From Myroides profundi (lineage in GTDB: Bacteria > Bacteroidota > Bacteroidia > Flavobacteriales > Flavobacteriaceae): a DNA stretch of 64,000 bases. The translations under genes and the position numbers were made by a program. The notes beneath the pieces are model-generated. The model saw only the letters and a list, made by a program, of their open reading frames with translations, made no database searches and was not told the DNA's origin. The stretch is taken from contig NZ_CP010817.1 in assembly GCF_000833025.1 (NCBI RefSeq), positions 3,906,001 to 3,970,000 of the forward strand, read 5' to 3'. The stretch's first letter is position 1. Every line of letters starts with the position of its first letter. Below are positions 34,887 through 44,642 of the stretch, in pieces.

Positions 34887-37319
34887 TTAGAATCTATAAG
34901 TTAATTGAGCTGCAAAATTTCTAGGTGCAATCTCATTGATGTATCCTCCTCTATAATATGAAGTGTAACCTAACTCATTAAATATATTATTCATATAAAC
35001 TCCTAAAGTAGCATTCTTATATGTATAAGATATCTGTCCATTAGCTGTGATATAACTTGGCATATCAAATGGACGTTTATTTACATTTGAACCATGTCCA
35101 TCAGGTGTCATTGTAAATTCATTAACCGGTCTACTACCTACATAGTAAACTCCTAATCCTAATGAGAGTCCATTTAATGTTCCTTGATCGAACTTGTAAT
35201 TAACCCATCCATTAGCTACATTATGAGGTGCATTCATTGGAGCTGATCCATCTACATAGTTAGGACTATCTTTATATCTAGCATCTAAATATGCGTACCC
35301 TAACATTACTTCTAAGTTATTAGTAATCTTTCCATTAACTTCTACTTCAAAACCATTACGTTTTAAACTACCTACTAAGATACTTTCAGTTTTCGATTGT
35401 TCATTAGTAATAGGATCAATATAAGGAGCTAATAAATTATCTTGGTTAATAAAGAAGTAACTAAAGTTAAATCCTAAACGATCATTTAACCAATTAGATT
35501 TAAATCCAAACTCATATTGTTTTGTATCAGAAGCACCTGCTGTACCTCCTCCATGAATAAGTTTATTAGATTGTCTTAAGCTTGAAGTTGTAGTATAAGA
35601 AGCAAAAGCACTAACATTTTCAACAGGTTTATAAATTAAACCAAAGATAGGGTTCCAACGATCAATAGTAGCATTCTCAGTAGTACTTCCATTTAATCTA
35701 CTATAACGCACTCCTAACATTGCACTTAATTTATCACCAATTGCAACATAATCTTGTACCATAAATCCAATAGTTGGACTCATCGTTCTAGTTTTATTAA
35801 TATCACCAAAGATAATGTCCTCTGGGAATGTATTGTCAATCGGTCCTAAAACATTTATATCATTAGTATAATTTACTAAAGCAGGATTACCATTTTTGTC
35901 TTTCCCCCATACTTGCCCTGTTACACTTCCGCTATTCGTTTTTGTCTGTCTATAGTCAAACCCTATTTGGAATGTATGTTTAAGAACTCCTGTAAAGATA
36001 TCTTTTCCAACTAAATCAGCTTGGAATACTGAGTTATAATCACCTGTCTCACCTCTAGACACAGTACGTCTAATATTCTGGAAGTCATTCCAATCAGTAA
36101 TATCATTCTTTTTCTTCACTGTACCAACACTTGTAGTACGACTATCTTCATTATAAATAGAAGCAGTATATGAAGTTCTGAATGTCAACTTATCTGTAAG
36201 TTTTCTTTCAAAACGAGCAACATAATTCTGCATTTTAATACTCTGATTATCTCCTTTAAATCCTAAGAATTTATTGTGAGGCATTTCATATAATGCTTCA
36301 ACATAATCAGGTGCTAAATTTACAGTTCCTCTATCTGGTGTATAATCTCCAGATAAATAATCCATCTCAACAGTTAATTTGGTTTTATCATCTATTTTCC
36401 AAGCTAACGATGGGTTAATATAAAAGTGATCATTTCCAGTATGTGTTCTCCACCCATCATTTCTCTCATAAGCAGCGTTCAAACGGAATGATACAGTTTC
36501 TTTTTTATCTAATACTTGTTCAAGATCAAAAGCAGGTCTCACATGTCCATAACTTCCTGTACGAAAGCTAACTTCTCTTTTATTTTGAAAATTAGGTGTT
36601 TTAGTAACTAAGTTAATAACACCACCCGCAGCTCCAAGACCATTACCAATTCCTTGTAATACAGCTGCTGATCCTTTTATTACCTCAACACTTTCTACTC
36701 CTTGCATATCAGCCATAGCTGATGCTGTTCTAAAGTCAGAGTCCATACCTACACCATTACGTAATACAGGAGTACCTCTAAATCCACGAATAGACATACT
36801 CTCAGCAGGCCCACCATAGTTAGAGAACTGTACCACACCAGCTACGTTACGTGCAGCGTCAGTAATAGTTAATGCCCCTTGTTCTTTAATAATATGTCCT
36901 GATACAATACTAATAGACTGAACTTGGTCTTGTAATCCTAATGGAAGTCTAGTTAAATATTGTAGTTTTTTTACATCCTTATTACTTCTACCATAAACAG
37001 TAATATTATTTAACTGACTATCTGAAGATAGAACGAAGTTAAGTACTTCATCCGTTTTTGCAACATTTAATTCACGTTGAGCATCAACAAAACCAACTGA
37101 AGACACTTTTACTAAAGCTTTACCTCTAGGTACATCAATAAGTTTAAACTCTCCATTCTCACCAGCTTGTGTAGCCACATTTCCTTCCCCTACAAAAACT
37201 GTTGCAAAAGGAATTGGTTTATTAGTTTCATCCACAACACGTCCTTTAATTGTCGACGTTTGTGCTATACTTACTATTACCCCACCAATAGTAAACAAAA
37301 GAGTATTGATTAATCTCAT
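34887..37319 (-). CDS. TonB-dependent siderophore receptor
   Basis: An 810-residue outer-membrane receptor. A signal peptide (about residues 1-20) leads into a carboxypeptidase-regulatory-like domain (about 22-95: GRVVDETNKPIPFATVFVG). The plug follows (GALTITDAARNVAGVVQF; VEVIKGSAAVLQGIGNGLG), then a 22-strand barrel ending in the aromatic YRF. The sequence type is that of ferrichrome/ferric hydroxamate receptors. It imports iron-loaded siderophores with energy from TonB. It has a good promoter with a strong inverted repeat around the -7 box, fitting iron control. The PepSY protein downstream is its likely partner. Confidence 0.93.
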   Translation of the reverse strand: MRLINTLLFTIGGVIVSIAQTSTIKGRVVDETNKPIPFATVFVGEGNVATQAGENGEFKLIDVPRGKALVKVSSVGFVDAQRELNVAKTDEVLNFVLSSDSQLNNITVYGRSNKDVKKLQYLTRLPLGLQDQVQSISIVSGHIIKEQGALTITDAARNVAGVVQFSNYGGPAESMSIRGFRGTPVLRNGVGMDSDFRTASAMADMQGVESVEVIKGSAAVLQGIGNGLGAAGGVINLVTKTPNFQNKREVSFRTGSYGHVRPAFDLEQVLDKKETVSFRLNAAYERNDGWRTHTGNDHFYINPSLAWKIDDKTKLTVEMDYLSGDYTPDRGTVNLAPDYVEALYEMPHNKFLGFKGDNQSIKMQNYVARFERKLTDKLTFRTSYTASIYNEDSRTTSVGTVKKKNDITDWNDFQNIRRTVSRGETGDYNSVFQADLVGKDIFTGVLKHTFQIGFDYRQTKTNSGSVTGQVWGKDKNGNPALVNYTNDINVLGPIDNTFPEDIIFGDINKTRTMSPTIGFMVQDYVAIGDKLSAMLGVRYSRLNGSTTENATIDRWNPIFGLIYKPVENVSAFASYTTTSSLRQSNKLIHGGGTAGASDTKQYEFGFKSNWLNDRLGFNFSYFFINQDNLLAPYIDPITNEQSKTESILVGSLKRNGFEVEVNGKITNNLEVMLGYAYLDARYKDSPNYVDGSAPMNAPHNVANGWVNYKFDQGTLNGLSLGLGVYYVGSRPVNEFTMTPDGHGSNVNKRPFDMPSYITANGQISYTYKNATLGVYMNNIFNELGYTSYYRGGYINEIAPRNFAAQLTYRF

Positions 37320-37330
37320 ACTTTATTATG

Positions 37331-37386
37331 TTATTTAGACTCATTTAACAAGTGCAAAAATAAAATGATTCTAAATAAGAAACAAA
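37331..37386 (-). promoter_or_regulatory. Promoter and inverted repeat of the siderophore receptor
   Basis: On the minus strand TTTG (37386-37383), a 20-base spacer and TATTTTTG (37362-37355) form the promoter. Two 18-base arms, 37331-37348 and 37361-37378, are inverted copies matching at 16 of 18 positions (core TTATTTAG-CATTT) and flank the -7 box with a 12-base gap. This is a strong operator candidate, probably for an iron-responsive repressor. Confidence 0.65.
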
Positions 37387-37500
37387 CCTTATTAAGACTT
37401 TTTTTAAATAACTCTATACCAAATGAGTATAATCCTTACAAAACCTATATTTCGGTCTTATAAAACAGGGAATTTTTTAGGAAATTATCATTAATAGTAT

Positions 37501-37860
37501 TTAAAAAAAATAGAAAGCATCCTCTATATGTTCTATATCAAAGACGTCTCCTTTCTTATGGATACCGATAATATCAAAACGAACTTCTTCTTCTCTTTCA
37601 AATTCGGTAATAAACAGATTAGCGGCTTTAATCAATAATTTTATCTTCCGATTATTTACAAAATCTTGAGGGGTACCAAAATCAAAAGAGCTTCTCGTCT
37701 TGACCTCAACAAAAACAAGAATATTATCCTTTAGGGCTACAATATCTAATTCTGTTTTCTCAGCAAAATAATTTCTAGCGAGAATCTCATACCCTCGTTT
37801 AATCAAAAAATCGACAGCAGCAGTCTCTCCCTCTTTACCTACCTCATGATTTTTAGCCAT
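37501..37860 (-). CDS. YraN family protein (UPF0102, nuclease-like fold)
   Basis: A 119-residue protein with a PD-(D/E)XK-like core: ELDIVALKDNILVFVEVKTR holds the D...ExK residues (TELDIVA, FVEVKTRSS). The N-terminus GKEGETAAVDFLIKRGYEIL is the usual helix of the family. Widespread in bacteria, often near rnhB or dprA; its role in DNA processing is unproven. It overlaps none of its neighbours but starts one base after the stop of the LD-carboxypeptidase gene. Confidence 0.9.
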   Translation of the reverse strand: MAKNHEVGKEGETAAVDFLIKRGYEILARNYFAEKTELDIVALKDNILVFVEVKTRSSFDFGTPQDFVNNRKIKLLIKAANLFITEFEREEEVRFDIIGIHKKGDVFDIEHIEDAFYFF

Positions 37861-37861
37861 A

Positions 37862-38770
37862 TTATATAAACTTTAATTGAGTCTTCTCTGAATTAACTTC
37901 TAAATGAATCTGACTTCCTAAGTTTAATGCTAAATTGCTAACTCCATGTCCTGCAGGAAAGTCAAAAACAATAGGATAGTCATACTCTGCTGTTATAGAT
38001 AGTATAATTTGTTTTGCATCATAACCAAAAGGTATTGCGTTATCATGCATATCTGTCATCCCTCCAACAACTAAACCAGCAAGTCCTTCAAGCATACCAT
38101 TTCGCTTTAGATTATGCATCATACGATCAATATGATATAAATATTCATCTAGATCTTCTATGAATAATACTTTCCCTTTTGTATCAACTGAAGACTTAGA
38201 GCCTAAAAGACTATATAATATAGATAAGTTTCCTCCTACTATCTGCCCTTCTGCAATACCCAATCTATTACTACTATCACTTTCTATCTCATAAATAAGT
38301 TCTTGTCCAAATAAAGCTTTATATAACGAATCTCTAGACTCTACTAAAGACTTCTCTACACTAAAAGCCATAAGTCCATGAATAGTCTCTACTCCTAGAT
38401 TATGAATATGACTATGTAATACAGTAACATCACTAAAACCTATTACCCACTTCGGATTATCAACAAAACCACTAAAGTCAATATCATCAATAATACGCAC
38501 TGTACCATATCCACCTCTAGCACACCATATCGCTTTTATACTAGGATCTTTTAGTTGTTTTGTAAGGTCATTTGCCCTTTGTTGATCTGTTCCTCCTAGT
38601 TGATAATTATCTAAACCTATAGTATCTCCTAATACTACTTCGAGTCCCCATGATTCTAACAGAGCGATTGCTTGTTTCGCTTCTTCATGACTAAACTTTC
38701 TCGCAGTACACACAATAGCTACTTTATCACCTTTCTTTAAATATGCTGGTTTTATCATTCTTTTAAACAC
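37862..38770 (-). CDS. LD-carboxypeptidase (peptidase S66)
   Basis: A 302-residue cytoplasmic enzyme of the LdcA type. It removes the terminal D-Ala from murein tetrapeptides during cell-wall recycling. The catalytic Ser is in IGFSDVTVLH, the Glu in FIEDLDEYLYHIDRM and the His in PAGHGVSN. The start may also be at the internal ATG giving MIKPAYLKKGDKVAIV. Middle gene of the dinB-ldcA-yraN run. Confidence 0.92.
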   Translation of the reverse strand: MFKRMIKPAYLKKGDKVAIVCTARKFSHEEAKQAIALLESWGLEVVLGDTIGLDNYQLGGTDQQRANDLTKQLKDPSIKAIWCARGGYGTVRIIDDIDFSGFVDNPKWVIGFSDVTVLHSHIHNLGVETIHGLMAFSVEKSLVESRDSLYKALFGQELIYEIESDSSNRLGIAEGQIVGGNLSILYSLLGSKSSVDTKGKVLFIEDLDEYLYHIDRMMHNLKRNGMLEGLAGLVVGGMTDMHDNAIPFGYDAKQIILSITAEYDYPIVFDFPAGHGVSNLALNLGSQIHLEVNSEKTQLKFI

Positions 38771-38822
38771 ATTAAAATTACGATCTTCAAAATACTAAAG
38801 TACCTCTCAGATATATACAAAA

Positions 38823-39893
38823 TTAAAAATCAAAACTTAATTGTACTGCTATAGGCTTCTTCTTTTCATCTGTGTTAAGATTAGAAAGAGACACACCTAT
38901 TAATCGGACTGAATCCTTTAGTTTTTCTTGATATAATAACACCTTCGCTAAATCAAGAATAATCTCTTTATCTGATACAAAATAAGGAACGGTAGTACTA
39001 CGTGTTTGTTGTACAAAATCAGAGTACTTAATCTTCAACGTAATCGTTTTACCTCCTAGACTTTGTTTCTTTAAACGCAAACTGAGCTCTTCTACTAATA
39101 TATCAAGCTTTGTCTCAATAAAAACTTCAGAAGAAAGATTCTCATCGAACGTCCGTTCTGTTCCTACTGATTTTATAGTTCGATTAGGCCTTACAGGAGA
39201 ATTACTAAGTCCTCTTACAATATCATAATATATTTGTCCTGCCTTTCCGAAATGCTCTGTTAAGAACTCTACTGACTTTGCCTTTAAATCTTTACCTGTA
39301 AAAATCCCCAAATGATACATCCTATCCGCAGTCTTTTTCCCAATCCCAAAGAACTTCTTTATCTCTAATTCTTCTAAGAAACTAATCACCTCATCAGGTT
39401 CTATTGTTTTCTGTCCATTAGGTTTATTATAATCACTTGCTATTTTCGCCAAGAACTTATTAATAGAAATACCTGCCGAAGCTGTTAAGCCTGTTCGTTC
39501 TAATATCTTCATCCTAATCTCATGAGCTATAAGTGTAGCACTAAGACATCCTATCTTATTCTCTGTTACGTCTAAGAAAGCTTCATCTAATGCTAAAGGC
39601 TCTACAAGATCAGTGTATTCATAAAAAACAGAACGTATAATCCGAGAAACTTCCTTATATCTTTCAAATCGAGGTTTGACAAAAATAAGATGAGGACAAT
39701 TTTTCTTTGCCATCATCGCACTCATTGCACTACGCACTCCATATTTCCTAGCTTCATAACTAGCTGCCGCGATAACACCTCTTTCTTCACTACCACCCAC
39801 AGCTAGTGCCTTTCCTCTTAGTTCAGGAAAGTCTAATTGCTCTACAGAAGCATAGAAAGCATCCATATCGACATGTATAATCTTACGATTCAT
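38823..39893 (-). CDS. dinB: DNA polymerase IV
   Basis: A 356-residue Y-family translesion polymerase. Catalytic motifs are IHVDMDAFYASVEQ at the N-terminus and LALDEAFLDVT in the palm. The helix-hairpin-helix KFFGIGKKTADRM and the little finger domain (TERTFDENLSSEVFIE) are present. The protein ends in QLSFDF, a sliding-clamp binding motif. First gene of a minus-strand run with LD-carboxypeptidase and yraN. No LexA-like operator is seen upstream. Confidence 0.95.
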   Translation of the reverse strand: MNRKIIHVDMDAFYASVEQLDFPELRGKALAVGGSEERGVIAAASYEARKYGVRSAMSAMMAKKNCPHLIFVKPRFERYKEVSRIIRSVFYEYTDLVEPLALDEAFLDVTENKIGCLSATLIAHEIRMKILERTGLTASAGISINKFLAKIASDYNKPNGQKTIEPDEVISFLEELEIKKFFGIGKKTADRMYHLGIFTGKDLKAKSVEFLTEHFGKAGQIYYDIVRGLSNSPVRPNRTIKSVGTERTFDENLSSEVFIETKLDILVEELSLRLKKQSLGGKTITLKIKYSDFVQQTRSTTVPYFVSDKEIILDLAKVLLYQEKLKDSVRLIGVSLSNLNTDEKKKPIAVQLSFDF

Positions 39894-39991
39894 CTAATCA
39901 ACTAATTATCTATTCAGACCTAAAAAACGTCTAGTACAAAAATAATCTTCTTTTTTTTAAATATATTCTTAATAATCCTATTCTCTTTTTT

Positions 39992-40039
39992 TAATTTTGT
40001 AAGAACTATGAAAACATATAATGATAATTATATCATTAT
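39992..40039 (+). promoter_or_regulatory. -7 box and perfect palindrome upstream of the CPA2 antiporter
   Basis: TAATTTTG at 39992-39999 is a -7 box. A perfect 22-base palindrome (arms ATAATGAT / ATCATTAT) lies at 40018-40039, downstream of the predicted start site and 28 bases before the ATG. Position and symmetry fit a repressor operator or a 5' mRNA hairpin. Confidence 0.5.
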
Positions 40040-40067
40040 TGATTAACTAAAAAAATAGCTATACGTA

Positions 40068-41945
40068 ATGAATGATTTTTTGGCACAAGCATTTGTCTTT
40101 CTATTTGCAGCTGTTGTATGTGTTCTAATTTCTAAGAAATTAGGAATGGGGTCTGTATTAGGATATCTTTTTGCAGGTGTTTTAATTGGCCCTTTTGTAC
40201 TAAAGTTTGTTGGAAATGACAGTGCTGACATCATGCATGCTACCGAATTCGGTGTTGTGATGATGCTGTTCCTTGTGGGGTTAGAACTAGACCCTAAAGA
40301 GTTTTGGAAAATTAAAAATGAGATTATTGGACTTGGTACCGCCCAGGCAGTAGGAACTACGGCTATCGTCGCAGCCATTGCCCATTGGGGTGTTGGTTTA
40401 AGTATCGGAACCTCTTTGACTATGGGATTTGTAATCACCATGTCATCTACCGCGATTATCTTACAGACCATATCTGAGCGGGGATTAAACCAATCCAATG
40501 CAGGTAAATCAAGTTTTGCCGTACTTCTCTTCCAAGATATTATGGTTATCCCGATGATGGCTATTATTCCACTACTAGCCGTTTCGACTAAGACACCTAT
40601 TTCTACTGAAGCGAATAGTTGGTTAGATGGAGCACCTGTTTTTATGAAAACACTAGCTATCCTTGGAGCTATCTCTATTATCTTCTTAGTAGGTAATTAC
40701 ATTGTAAACCCTTTATTTAAATCAGTAGGTCGTTTACAGATTAGAGAAATCTATACTGCTTCTGCTTTATTACTAGTGATTGGAGTATCACTATTAATGC
40801 AGATGGTAGGTTTATCACCTGCTCTAGGAGCGTTTATCGCAGGGGTAGTACTAGCGAATAACCCATATAAGCATCAGCTAGAAAGTGATATAGAACCCTT
40901 TAAAGCCCTCCTCTTAGGTATCTTCTTTATTGCAGTAGGTTCTACTATCAACTTCCAGATCATAATTAATGAACCACTTATCATCGCTAGCTTACTAGTA
41001 GGTACTATGGCAATTAAAACTATTGTTTTACTAGCTATTGGAAAGTGGAAGAAGTTCCCAAAAGATCAAAACTTCCTATTTGCTATCTTACTATCACAAG
41101 TTGGAGAATTTGCATTCGTTATCTTGGCATTAGGAAAAACAATTAATCTAATCAACCAACAGTGGTATGATTATTTACTAGCTACAACAGCCTTGTCTAT
41201 GGTAGTGACGCCTATCTTATTACTTCTTAATGAGAAATGGATTGCTCCTTACTTAGGATTAAGCCCTTCTACTACAGAAAAACAAGAATACGACGATCTA
41301 TCACATATTACTGCTGAAAAGAAAATTGTAATTGCAGGATTCGGAGACTTTGGAAATACGATCGGACGACTATTACAAGCCAATGATGTACCTACACTAG
41401 TCCTTGATAATGACGCAGAACGTGTAGATCATTTACGCAAGCTAGGCTTTAATGTTTATTATGGAGATGCTACTTCTATTAATATACTTAAGTCTATTGG
41501 TGTGGATCAAGCCGATTACGTTATTGCAGCAATGGATCCTCCCGAACTAAATCAACAATTAGTAGCTGTACTTCGTAAGAACTTCCCGAATGTAGAAGTT
41601 ATTGTAAGAGCGAAGAACCGTAAGAATGCGTATGAATACTTACAGGACGGTCTTACAGAAGTATATAGAGAGACGTTCTTCTCTGCTGTATATGTAGGGG
41701 GAGTAATGCTCGAAAAACTAGGCTTTAGCCATGAAGAAGCAAATATGCAAAGTGAGCTTTTTATCAAAAGCGATAGAGCGTCACTCAGAAAGCTAGCCAA
41801 AAACATACATAATTTAGAAGACTACATCAATGTCTCTAGATTAGAGTTTGCAGAACAATCAGAAATGTTGAAAAACAGTTTAAAGAATACTCGAAGTCAT
41901 CATAATCAACCTAAAACAGGGACTGATTCTAATGATATCAATTAA
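40068..41945 (+). CDS. CPA2-family monovalent cation/proton antiporter with TrkA-N domain
   Basis: A 625-residue protein of the KefB/KefC type. About twelve membrane helices (residues 1-395) include the GSVLGYLFAGVLIGPF and VGLELDPKEFW segments. From about residue 415 there is a Rossmann TrkA-N (RCK) domain starting IVIAGFGDFGNTIGRLL, with VLDNDAERVDHLRKLGFNVYYGDAT split as VLDNDAERV and VYYGDAT. It exchanges K+ or Na+ for H+, gated by nucleotide bound to the Rossmann part. Glutathione gating, known for E. coli KefC, cannot be assumed here. Closed by a perfect hairpin terminator. Confidence 0.92.
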   Translation: MNDFLAQAFVFLFAAVVCVLISKKLGMGSVLGYLFAGVLIGPFVLKFVGNDSADIMHATEFGVVMMLFLVGLELDPKEFWKIKNEIIGLGTAQAVGTTAIVAAIAHWGVGLSIGTSLTMGFVITMSSTAIILQTISERGLNQSNAGKSSFAVLLFQDIMVIPMMAIIPLLAVSTKTPISTEANSWLDGAPVFMKTLAILGAISIIFLVGNYIVNPLFKSVGRLQIREIYTASALLLVIGVSLLMQMVGLSPALGAFIAGVVLANNPYKHQLESDIEPFKALLLGIFFIAVGSTINFQIIINEPLIIASLLVGTMAIKTIVLLAIGKWKKFPKDQNFLFAILLSQVGEFAFVILALGKTINLINQQWYDYLLATTALSMVVTPILLLLNEKWIAPYLGLSPSTTEKQEYDDLSHITAEKKIVIAGFGDFGNTIGRLLQANDVPTLVLDNDAERVDHLRKLGFNVYYGDATSINILKSIGVDQADYVIAAMDPPELNQQLVAVLRKNFPNVEVIVRAKNRKNAYEYLQDGLTEVYRETFFSAVYVGGVMLEKLGFSHEEANMQSELFIKSDRASLRKLAKNIHNLEDYINVSRLEFAEQSEMLKNSLKNTRSHHNQPKTGTDSNDIN

Positions 41946-41946
41946 T

Positions 41947-41982
41947 AAAAGAGGGGCTATTACATGTAATAGCCCCTCTTTT
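41947..41982. terminator. Bidirectional terminator
   Basis: A perfect palindrome: 16-bp stem (AAAAGAGGGGCTATTA and its complement) with a CATG centre, between convergent genes. Confidence 0.88.
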
Positions 41983-42002
41983 ATTTTATATATACAAATT
42001 AA

Positions 42003-44090
42003 TTACTTTGCCTTATCTTCCTTCTTATCATTTGCCTGTTGTACAGTTTTATCAACAACTACACTTGAAGTTGGTAAAAAGAACTCCATCGGAAAGCTCT
42101 TAAAGTGTTTCCAAGTGGCTCTCATCAAATCCTTAGTTTCCTTAAGAGGTATATTACGAGATCTGAATGCTAAGAATAGAGATAAAGAGAAACTCACTAA
42201 GAAGTTCATTAACCCTATTAACCACATCCCTACAAAAGCCCAAACAAGCATATTTACAGGAGCATCAAATCCAGAACCATAAAGTCCTAATGCGATATTA
42301 CCACTTACAAAAGTAATATGTCGTATATCTATTCCAAGTCCTAAGAATACTCCAATAGCACCACAAGTACCCATAAAGAAACCAAAGCAAATATTAGAAG
42401 CAATACCTGGCCACTTAATATCTACCCAGTTTGCCAATTTAGTTGTACTAGCAACACCTATATTTCTTTTTAACCATGGATGTTCTTGGATTCTATAAAA
42501 CACTTTGTTGTGCTTATTTCTATTTGATACATTACCAGAGATAATACCTGATAAAAACAAGAAGATACCAGCAATACCAGCATGGAATAATGCTCTAGAT
42601 TCGATAGGGTCAGCATCAACTAGCATTTTTGACCAATCATGCTCTGCTATATTCACATCAAATAACATATCAATTCCCCAAACTAATAACATAGCCATAG
42701 GGAATGCTAATATAACGTTACCAATAAAAGCGATAAACTGTGATCTAAATAAACGAGCAAACAACTTAGCAAAGCCAATATGTTTATCCGCATCATCCAT
42801 ATGTTGCTTACGACCATCTTCTATTGCTTTAATAATCGTAGCTGCAGTCATTGCAGGTTGTTTTGTAGCTAAAGTAAAACCTAATAGATAGATCACACAG
42901 AATCCTAATGCATAGTTTAAACTGTAAAGCATTGCATGCCCAAAGCCACTAACATCAGTCTCATGAGCAAATACCTTAAGTATACACATAAACCCAACAA
43001 TAATACCTCCTCCCATCGCTCCTTTAAACATATGCCAATACTCTTTTCCTGTATTGGTTATATAGTGTTCTCCAGTCTTTGCGGTATGTTGAGTAATTTC
43101 ATAAGAAATCAACTGCGTACTCTCTTTTATTAACCCTGTTACATTATACTTATAACAGTTGTACTCTATCAGCTTACGAGCTAATTTTAAAGTATTCTGT
43201 CTTTTCTCTAGTAAGGAACCTTCTGGCATCACTAATACAGATATAAGTACATTCACCCTAGCTAGCTGTTGTCTCAGTCTAAGCAAACTCTGATTCACTT
43301 TCATAGAGATACCATACTTAGAACTATTCTTGAAAGCTTGGTTTACAAATTCCTGACATTGCTTATGCAACACCACTATTTGCTTATAGTTAATATCATT
43401 CTCTAACAAGAACCTCATTTCTCCTTTATGAAAGCTCTGCAGTACAATAGAAAACTCTTGTTCTAAAGCTCTAAAAGGACTTTCTAAATGAGAATACTCA
43501 GGTACCATATTGATAATAGAACTTTCCATCGCTCTACCACTCATACGTTGAGTAATGATATCTATAGAAGTTAATAATTCATTAAGAGCCCCTCCATCTT
43601 TCTCTTCAGTGAAGATAGTATTGAAGTCTAATAAGGTAAACAATTCTATTAACTGCTCCTCAGGTATCATATCTACCCACTCAGCATCAGTATGCTTATA
43701 GAACACCTGATTTAAAACGTATTCATAAGTCTGTTTCTCTGGTTGATAAGGAAGTACCTTTGCCCATAGTCTCTTTTTAACCTCATCGAAGAAATCAGCA
43801 TCTTGTAGTATACCAGCATCTGATACCATACGACTAAAGTGTCGATTAGATAACAGCTCTTTTAAGTATTCCATTAAGGCTATTCTTTCTATCTCATGTG
43901 TCTTTAGATAAGCTAAAAGCGCATCAATAGATACTCTATTTATTTTTTTATTATTCTTAGGTCTAAAAATATGTACTAAATCAACAATAAAAAGTAAATC
44001 CTCTGTAGCATAAACCTTCCCGTCAATAACATATTTATTAAATAATTCCTCAACCCCATGAGGTGAGCGTAACATATGTCGTAATTTCAT
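42003..44090 (-). CDS. SpecificRecomb-family membrane protein
   Basis: A 695-residue protein of the family named 'site-specific recombinase' in Pfam after a gonococcal gene. The N-terminal half (about 1-360) is soluble and helical. The C-terminal half has several hydrophobic helices (for example GGGIIVGFMCILKVF, LNYALGFCVIYLLGF, VILAFPMAMLLVWGI, ALFHAGIAGIFLFLSGII, NICFGFFMGTCGAIGVFL). The GNVSNRNKHNKVFYRI motif is typical. No recombinase active site is visible, so the family name is probably misleading and the function is unknown. Stands alone between two plus-strand genes. Confidence 0.8.
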   Translation of the reverse strand: MKLRHMLRSPHGVEELFNKYVIDGKVYATEDLLFIVDLVHIFRPKNNKKINRVSIDALLAYLKTHEIERIALMEYLKELLSNRHFSRMVSDAGILQDADFFDEVKKRLWAKVLPYQPEKQTYEYVLNQVFYKHTDAEWVDMIPEEQLIELFTLLDFNTIFTEEKDGGALNELLTSIDIITQRMSGRAMESSIINMVPEYSHLESPFRALEQEFSIVLQSFHKGEMRFLLENDINYKQIVVLHKQCQEFVNQAFKNSSKYGISMKVNQSLLRLRQQLARVNVLISVLVMPEGSLLEKRQNTLKLARKLIEYNCYKYNVTGLIKESTQLISYEITQHTAKTGEHYITNTGKEYWHMFKGAMGGGIIVGFMCILKVFAHETDVSGFGHAMLYSLNYALGFCVIYLLGFTLATKQPAMTAATIIKAIEDGRKQHMDDADKHIGFAKLFARLFRSQFIAFIGNVILAFPMAMLLVWGIDMLFDVNIAEHDWSKMLVDADPIESRALFHAGIAGIFLFLSGIISGNVSNRNKHNKVFYRIQEHPWLKRNIGVASTTKLANWVDIKWPGIASNICFGFFMGTCGAIGVFLGLGIDIRHITFVSGNIALGLYGSGFDAPVNMLVWAFVGMWLIGLMNFLVSFSLSLFLAFRSRNIPLKETKDLMRATWKHFKSFPMEFFLPTSSVVVDKTVQQANDKKEDKAK

Positions 44091-44172
44091 TTGAAAAAAA
44101 ATCTACTTTTAAATAGTTAGTAAAATAAAAACGTTTATTTTGGCATAAAATTACATTTTATTCTTAACAATC

Positions 44173-44640
44173 ATGATCGAAATAGAAAGAAAATTTCTAG
44201 TCAACTCTCTAGAATTCATAGAGCAATCCTTTAAGTCTAATAAAATAACTCAAGGTTATCTAAACTCTCATCCAGAAAGAACTGTTCGTATCAGATTAAA
44301 AGACAGTAAAGCCTATATTACTATTAAAGGAAAGAGTAATGACGCAGGTACTTCTCGTCTAGAATGGGAAAAAGAAATAAACTATGACGAAGCGAATCAA
44401 CTTATAACCTTATGTGAAGATTTTGTAATATCTAAAACGAGATATCTTATCCAAGTTGGTAAACACACTTATGAAGTGGACATCTTTCACGGAGATAATG
44501 AAGGTTTAATTCTTGCTGAAATAGAATTAACTGCTGAAAATGAACAATTCGAGAAACCTATATGGTTAGGAGAGGAAGTGACAGGCGATCTAAAGTATTA
44601 TAACTCTTATATCGCTAATCATCCTTATAAGAAATGGTAG
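44173..44640 (+). CDS. CYTH-domain triphosphate-tunnel protein
   Basis: A 155-residue CYTH/TTM family protein. The defining EIERKFL motif is at residues 3-9. Alternating charged strands (TVRIRLKDSKAYITIKGKS; DEANQL; EVDIFHGDNEGLILAEIEL) form the eight-stranded tunnel that binds triphosphates with metal. Bacterial members are tripolyphosphatases, thiamine triphosphatases or adenylate cyclases; which applies is unknown. Confidence 0.92.
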   Translation: MIEIERKFLVNSLEFIEQSFKSNKITQGYLNSHPERTVRIRLKDSKAYITIKGKSNDAGTSRLEWEKEINYDEANQLITLCEDFVISKTRYLIQVGKHTYEVDIFHGDNEGLILAEIELTAENEQFEKPIWLGEEVTGDLKYYNSYIANHPYKKW

Positions 44641-44642
44641 TA

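Noticed and set aside
42003..44090. Mobile element based on the family name 'site-specific recombinase'
   Set aside because: No recombinase motifs, no attachment sites or terminal repeats; the protein is multi-spanning.
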